From an uncultured Flavobacteriales bacterium (GTDB lineage: Bacteria; Bacteroidota; Bacteroidia; Flavobacteriales; BACL11), in contig CAJWCP010000006.1 in assembly GCA_913031595.1 (NCBI GenBank), positions 1-56,250 of the forward strand: 56,250 bases of DNA, written 5' to 3'. Below are positions 53,263 to 56,250 of this stretch, one piece after another (position 1 is the stretch's first letter; each line of letters opens with the position of its first letter). The notes below the pieces were generated by a model. That model worked only from the letters and a program-made list of their open reading frames with translations. It did not search any database and was not told the DNA's origin. The position numbers and the translations under genes are program-made.

Positions 53263-54594
53263 ATGAAAAAACTATTAATAATATTAATTTGTGTGCCTTT
53301 GATGGGTATTGGACAAGGATGGGAGAAAATTATTACTGAATTTCCTGGAAAAGGCTATTCAGTTCAACAAACAGTTGATGGCGGATATATAGTATGTAGT
53401 ACTCATGATAGTTACTCATGTTTAATCAAAACTGATTTTAATGGCGATATCCTCTGGAATAAATCATATGATTTTTATGATGAAAAATTTTTTTCAGTTG
53501 AAGAAACCACAGATGGTGGATATATAGTATGTGGATATACGAATGATGTTAATCAGAACTCTGATTATAATCTTTATCTAATGAAAACTGATGGTTCCGG
53601 TGATACCCTTTGGACTAAAGTTTATCCTGGAACAAATGGAGAAAGAGGCTATTCAGTTCAACAAACTACAGATAGTGGATACATAGTATGTGGTACAATA
53701 ACAGATTTAAGCAACCCCCTATTTAATCGAAATGATGTATATCTAATAAAAATTGATGCTAATGGTTTAGAACAATGGAGTCAAACTTTTGGAGGTATAA
53801 GACATGACTACGGTGAATCCGTTCAACAAACAATAGACGGAGGTTTTATTGTTGTGGGTACTCATCAAGTCTTTGATTCACTATCAAATATTAATAATGA
53901 GTTTACTTATCTTATAAAAACAAATGGAAATGGAATAGAACAATGGAATTATCTGTTTGCTGATACCATGTTTTATGGTAATGATTATTTTTTCATTTCT
54001 AATGGTGAATCTGTACAACAGACAGTTGATGGAGGTTATATAATATGTGGAAGCAGCGCTGACCTTGATATGTACGCTGGGTATATGTATGGAGATGTGT
54101 TTTTAGTTAAAACAGATGCTAATGGTTTAGAACAATGGCGTCAAACTTTTGGAGGTATAACTCATGATTACGGACTATCAGTTCAACAAACTTATGATGG
54201 AGGATATATTATTACTGGAACTACTGAATCTTATGGAAGTGGCGATAAAGATGTATATTTAATAAAGACTGATGGAAATGGGATAGAACAATGGACTAAA
54301 ACATTTGGAGGAACAAACGACGATAGGGGCAGGGATGTACAACAGACGGTTGATGGGGGTTATATAATATGTGGAGAAACAAGAACGTTAGCAAACGGGG
54401 ATCCTAATGTATTTCTAATAAAAACAGATGCTAATGGAAATGCAACATCAACATTCAATATTCCTATAAATTCAAACAGAGAATTAAAGAAAGTAGTTGA
54501 TATATTGGGTAGAGATATAAATCCTGAAAAGAACAAGCCTTTTATAGAAATCTACAATGACGGAACAGTAGAAAAGAAAATAATTATTGACTAA
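53263..54594 (+). CDS. Secreted repeat protein with T9SS-like C-terminal tail (cassette gene 2)
   Basis: I choose the ATG at 53263, which gives the signal peptide 'MKKLLIILICVPLMGIGQ'; the ATG at 53221 would add 14 residues before it. About 443 residues with seven repeats of 45-65 residues of the form 'GYSVQQTVDGGYIVCG...YLIKTDGNGIEQWTKTFGG', probably blades of a beta-propeller. The C-terminus 'SNRELKKVVDILGRDINP...IYNDGTVEKKIIID' matches the tail of gene 1 and is likely a T9SS sorting signal. No catalytic residues. Such repeat proteins are frequent in Bacteroidota secretomes; the ligand is unknown. Confidence 0.85.
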   Translation: MKKLLIILICVPLMGIGQGWEKIITEFPGKGYSVQQTVDGGYIVCSTHDSYSCLIKTDFNGDILWNKSYDFYDEKFFSVEETTDGGYIVCGYTNDVNQNSDYNLYLMKTDGSGDTLWTKVYPGTNGERGYSVQQTTDSGYIVCGTITDLSNPLFNRNDVYLIKIDANGLEQWSQTFGGIRHDYGESVQQTIDGGFIVVGTHQVFDSLSNINNEFTYLIKTNGNGIEQWNYLFADTMFYGNDYFFISNGESVQQTVDGGYIICGSSADLDMYAGYMYGDVFLVKTDANGLEQWRQTFGGITHDYGLSVQQTYDGGYIITGTTESYGSGDKDVYLIKTDGNGIEQWTKTFGGTNDDRGRDVQQTVDGGYIICGETRTLANGDPNVFLIKTDANGNATSTFNIPINSNRELKKVVDILGRDINPEKNKPFIEIYNDGTVEKKIIID

Positions 54595-54757
54595 ATTATT
54601 TTTAAAAGTATTTTCTAATCAGAAAATCCAATTAATTTTTTAAGTTTGTATTAGTAGATTGATTAGCGGTGCAAAAAGCGGAGCAATTTTTAGTTTGAAA
54701 TCTTGCTGTAATCATGTAAATAGAGTGTAGGTTGTAATCCTGCTACCCCGACTTTTT
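54550..54757 (+). repeat. Cassette spacer repeat, copy B (with tRNA-Pro 3' end)
   Basis: Same order as copy A: 3' codons of gene 2, stop, hairpin ATTTTCT-AATC-AGAAAAT (54610-54627; arms differ from copy A but still pair), TAAGTTTG (54641-54648), TAGTAGATTGATTAGCGGTGCAAAAAGCGGAGC, TCTTGCTGTAATCATG, GTAGGTTG, then AATCCTGCTACCCCGAC (54737-54753) and a T-run. After it, up to 54794, sequence also matches the region right of tRNA-Pro (ATAAATTTTCTGTAAGTTTG), giving a promoter box at 54786-54793 for gene 3. Confidence 0.9.
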
Positions 54758-54812
54758 TCTTCTTATAATTTTCATAAATTTTCTGTAAGTTTGTATATCA
54801 AAAAGATAATAA

Positions 54813-55238
54813 ATGGTAACAAAACAGACCATAGAAGAAATAATAGAAGATAAAAACATACATGCTATATACGGAGATATCCTAGGGGATATAGCTGGTG
54901 ATCTAGCGCAAGGAATCTATCAATCAAGAAATTCGGACGCCTTTAAAGGAGGAATAGTTATATTTGAGATATCTAGAGAAGATCTTATAAATAATCGAGG
55001 ATTCAACACTGGTGAATCTTGGAAAGAAATTGGTCATGTTAAATATGGTGATTGGGAAGGTCTAAAAAAAATAATAGGTGAAGAAGAAACTATTTTAGAA
55101 AAAGAAGAAAGTGAGATATATATAAAAGAGTTGCTAACTGATTCTGGATATGAGCAAGAATCTTATGACATTGGTCGTTCCTTGCTATATTGCGAGGGTC
55201 ACTTTATATATTCAGGAGTTGGTAATACAGCGGATTGA
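54813..55238 (+). CDS. Unknown acidic cytoplasmic protein (cassette gene 3)
   Basis: 141 residues, no signal peptide or membrane span. 'HAIYGDILGDIAGDLAQGIYQSRNSDAFKGGIVIFEISREDLINN' and 'IGHVKYGDWEGLKKIIGEEETILEKEESEIYIKELL' are rich in Asp and Glu; 'GRSLLYCEGHFIYSGVGNTAD' ends it. I do not recognise a family. A promoter box TAAGTTTG lies about 20 bp upstream, and the partial repeat D with a hairpin follows the stop, so it is probably a self-contained transcription unit within the array. The absence of a sorting tail sets it apart from genes 1 and 2. Confidence 0.65.
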   Translation: MVTKQTIEEIIEDKNIHAIYGDILGDIAGDLAQGIYQSRNSDAFKGGIVIFEISREDLINNRGFNTGESWKEIGHVKYGDWEGLKKIIGEEETILEKEESEIYIKELLTDSGYEQESYDIGRSLLYCEGHFIYSGVGNTAD

Positions 55239-55239
55239 T

Positions 55240-55287
55240 TTATTTTTAAAAGTTTTTTCTTATCAGAAATTCCAAATAATTTTTTAA
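55240..55287 (+). repeat. Partial spacer repeat D (terminator part only)
   Basis: TTATTTTTAAAAGTTTTTTCTTATCAGAAATTCCAAATAATTTTTTAA matches the first third of copies A-C, including a hairpin TTTCT-TATC-AGAAA, but stops before the promoter box and tRNA end. It probably terminates gene 3; the last bases overlap the convergent stop of the next gene. Confidence 0.75.
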
Positions 55288-55538
55288 CAAGCGACAATTT
55301 TCATTACTTCACCATCCTGCCCCCAACTCAATTCTCCATCTTTTTCAAACTGGAAATATTTAGTTTGAAACTCATTCTCCCATCTAGGATGTGGATTTTT
55401 GAAATTAATTCGTAATCTGTCACTCCAAGTACATTCGTAAATTTCTATAGTTGCTTCATGTCCATCAACTATCACATCAATAGGCTCTTTTCCGACAGGG
55501 ATATCCTTTTCTGTTATTAATTTTCCGTTTTCATTCAT
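55284..55538 (-). CDS. Small unknown protein (cassette gene 4)
   Basis: 84 residues on the minus strand. 'IPVGKEPIDVIVDGHEATIEIYECTWSDRLRINFKNPHPRWENEF' suggests a small mixed alpha/beta fold; no known motif, signal peptide or membrane span. It lies 82 bp downstream of the GIY-YIG gene on the same strand and may be co-transcribed with it, although a degraded spacer (E) sits between them. The orientation is opposite to genes 1-3. Function not recognised. Confidence 0.55.
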   Translation of the reverse strand: MNENGKLITEKDIPVGKEPIDVIVDGHEATIEIYECTWSDRLRINFKNPHPRWENEFQTKYFQFEKDGELSWGQDGEVMKIVAC

Positions 55539-55539
55539 A

Positions 55540-55622
55540 ATTTAAGTTTGTAATAAAAAAGTATTAGGTTGTCTTCTAGTTCTTATTTCGAACTTTTTAG
55601 ACTAATTATGTAAAAAAATATT
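55540..55622 (+). repeat. Degraded spacer remnant E
   Basis: TTTAAGTTTGTAATAAAAAAGTATTAGGTTGT carries the TAAGTTTG box (55543-55550) and the GTATTAGGTTGT part of the full repeat with the middle missing; AATTATGTAAAAAAATATTAAT farther on resembles AATCATGTAAAAAGGTGTTAGG of copy A. No tRNA 3' end remains. It suggests an old, partly deleted spacer between genes 4 and 5. Confidence 0.5.
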
Positions 55623-56061
55623 AATCAAAATTAAACAGATCCTCTTTACTTGATTCTTCAAGTTCTTTTAATTTTCGCTTTTCTTCCTCTATTTTTCTTT
55701 TTCTTTCTTTTTCTTTCTCTTTAAAATCCTTGTATTGAGCATCTTTACTTCTAACAATATCTGCCATTTTCTTAACTGTTAGATCTTCTGGTATAAAAAA
55801 CATTTCATTTGAAATACTTTCTTTGTCATGGTACTTTTCAAATAATTTATGAGCTAACTCCTCAGTTCTTTCTACGTTATTTGTTTTGACTTTGATATTA
55901 ATTTTCCATCTTCCAGGCATAAATTCGTTTCTCTTATTAGCACTCTCTAATCTTTTAACAGCAGAGTCAACAGTTAGTCCAATTTTTACCATATTTTTAA
56001 TTCTGCTATTTTCAGCAAAATAAACTATTCCGGACTTTTTTCTTCTTTTTTTTCTAGCCAT
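55621..56061 (-). CDS. GIY-YIG family protein, MUG113/T5orf172-like (cassette gene 5)
   Basis: I choose ATG at 56061 (MARKKRRKKSGIVYF, 146 residues): the ORF-track start (GTG 56076) falls inside a perfect minus-strand promoter box TATATTTG (56083-56076). 'SGIVYFAENSRIKNMVKIGLTVDSAVKRLESAN' is the G-x-V-Y...VKIG-T pattern of the MUG113/T5orf172 branch of GIY-YIG nucleases, followed by 'VERTEELAHKLFEKYHD' and 'NEMFFIPEDL' with the acidic residue. The C-terminus is a highly charged coiled coil (KEKEKERKRKIEEEKRKLKELEE). This branch occurs in phages and mobile elements; nuclease activity here is not shown. Confidence 0.8.
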   Translation of the reverse strand: MARKKRRKKSGIVYFAENSRIKNMVKIGLTVDSAVKRLESANKRNEFMPGRWKINIKVKTNNVERTEELAHKLFEKYHDKESISNEMFFIPEDLTVKKMADIVRSKDAQYKDFKEKEKERKRKIEEEKRKLKELEESSKEDLFNFD

Positions 56062-56161
56062 AAATTTCTTTTTCACAAATATATAAAAAAATTGAGAATT
56101 ATAAATAATGTTGATTGTGGTGGATGATTGATTTTAATGATTGTCTCAAATTGTATAAATA

Positions 56162-56250
56162 AAATTATTTTTAAAAGTTTTTTCTAATCAAAAATTCCAA
56201 TTAATTTTTTAAGTTTGTATTAGTAGATTGATTAGCGGTGCAAAAAGCGG
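56162..56250 (+). repeat. Cassette spacer repeat, copy C (cut by window end)
   Basis: AAATTATTTTTAAAAGTTTTTTCTAATCA, then TTAATTTTTTAAGTTTGTATTAGTAGATTGATTAGCGGTGCAAAAAGCGG identical by eye to copy B over its last 50 bases. The box TAAGTTTG is at 56210-56217. The tRNA-Pro 3' end would be expected about 70 bp beyond the window. It shows that the array continues to the right. Confidence 0.9.

Noticed and set aside
53046-54757. Classical integron cassette array
   Set aside because: No IntI gene is in view, and GTTRRRY is found in copy A but not in copy B; the similarity to attC is in overall fold only.
52146-56250. Insertion sequences or transposon
   Set aside because: No transposase-like ORF, no terminal inverted repeats and no target duplications could be seen; the repeats carry a tRNA end instead.

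Overview
The window is clearly AT-rich and looks like the chromosome of a marine-type Bacteroidota, most likely order Flavobacteriales. The lines of evidence are secreted proteins with type IX secretion (T9SS) type A and type B C-terminal sorting domains, promoters that match the Bacteroidota -7 box TAnnTTTG, a fused alpha/beta E1 dehydrogenase, and several families that are common in Flavobacteriia (DUF5723-like barrel, YciH/SUI1, amidase-MCE-(Fe-S) gene order). No rRNA, recognisable transposase, integrase or CRISPR array is visible.

Layout. 1-3968: two secreted T9SS substrates, one cut by the window edge and one a 1159-residue Ig-like-repeat adhesin-type protein. 4017-8459: PyrR-like phosphoribosyltransferase, shikimate kinase, tRNA-Lys and tRNA-Leu, then a minus-strand set (small Cys-tailed membrane protein, LTA-synthase-like phosphotransferase, lipid kinase, YciH). 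8524-10500: fused 2-oxoacid dehydrogenase E1. 10601-33315: one tightly packed plus-strand surface-polysaccharide operon: Wza-like exporter, Wzc-like tyrosine kinase, nonulosonic (sialic-like) acid synthase and CMP-transferase/phosphatase fusion, seven or eight glycosyltransferases, flippase, Wzy-like polymerase, carbamoyltransferase, acyltransferase, deacetylase, methyltransferase, three unusual phosphotransfer-type genes, and a PabA/TrpG-like amidotransferase at the end. 33312-40966: LptD-like LPS assembly protein, amidase, MCE/MlaD protein, two Fe-S/CCG proteins and companions. 41014-51841: minus-strand kdsA with two envelope proteins, then an oligopeptide-type ABC importer (binding lipoprotein and two permeases) with thiolase and an NlpC/P60 hydrolase.

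51955-56250 is the most unusual part. After tRNA-Ser and tRNA-Pro come three one-to-three-gene blocks. Two are closed by near-identical spacers of about 200 bp (copies A and B) and the third by a copy cut by the window end (C); two degraded remnants (D and E) lie inside the third block. Complete spacers contain the last codons of the upstream gene, a small terminator-like hairpin whose arms vary in a compensating way, a perfect TAAGTTTG promoter box, an imperfect attC-like long hairpin, and the 3' end of tRNA-Pro with its T-run. This looks like a tRNA-anchored cassette array, or serial integrations at the tRNA-Pro 3' end. Its cargo is two T9SS-type secreted proteins, two unknown small proteins and a GIY-YIG (MUG113/T5orf172-like) protein. 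No integrase is in view and the array runs off the window.

All functional calls come from reading motifs by eye; no database search was run.
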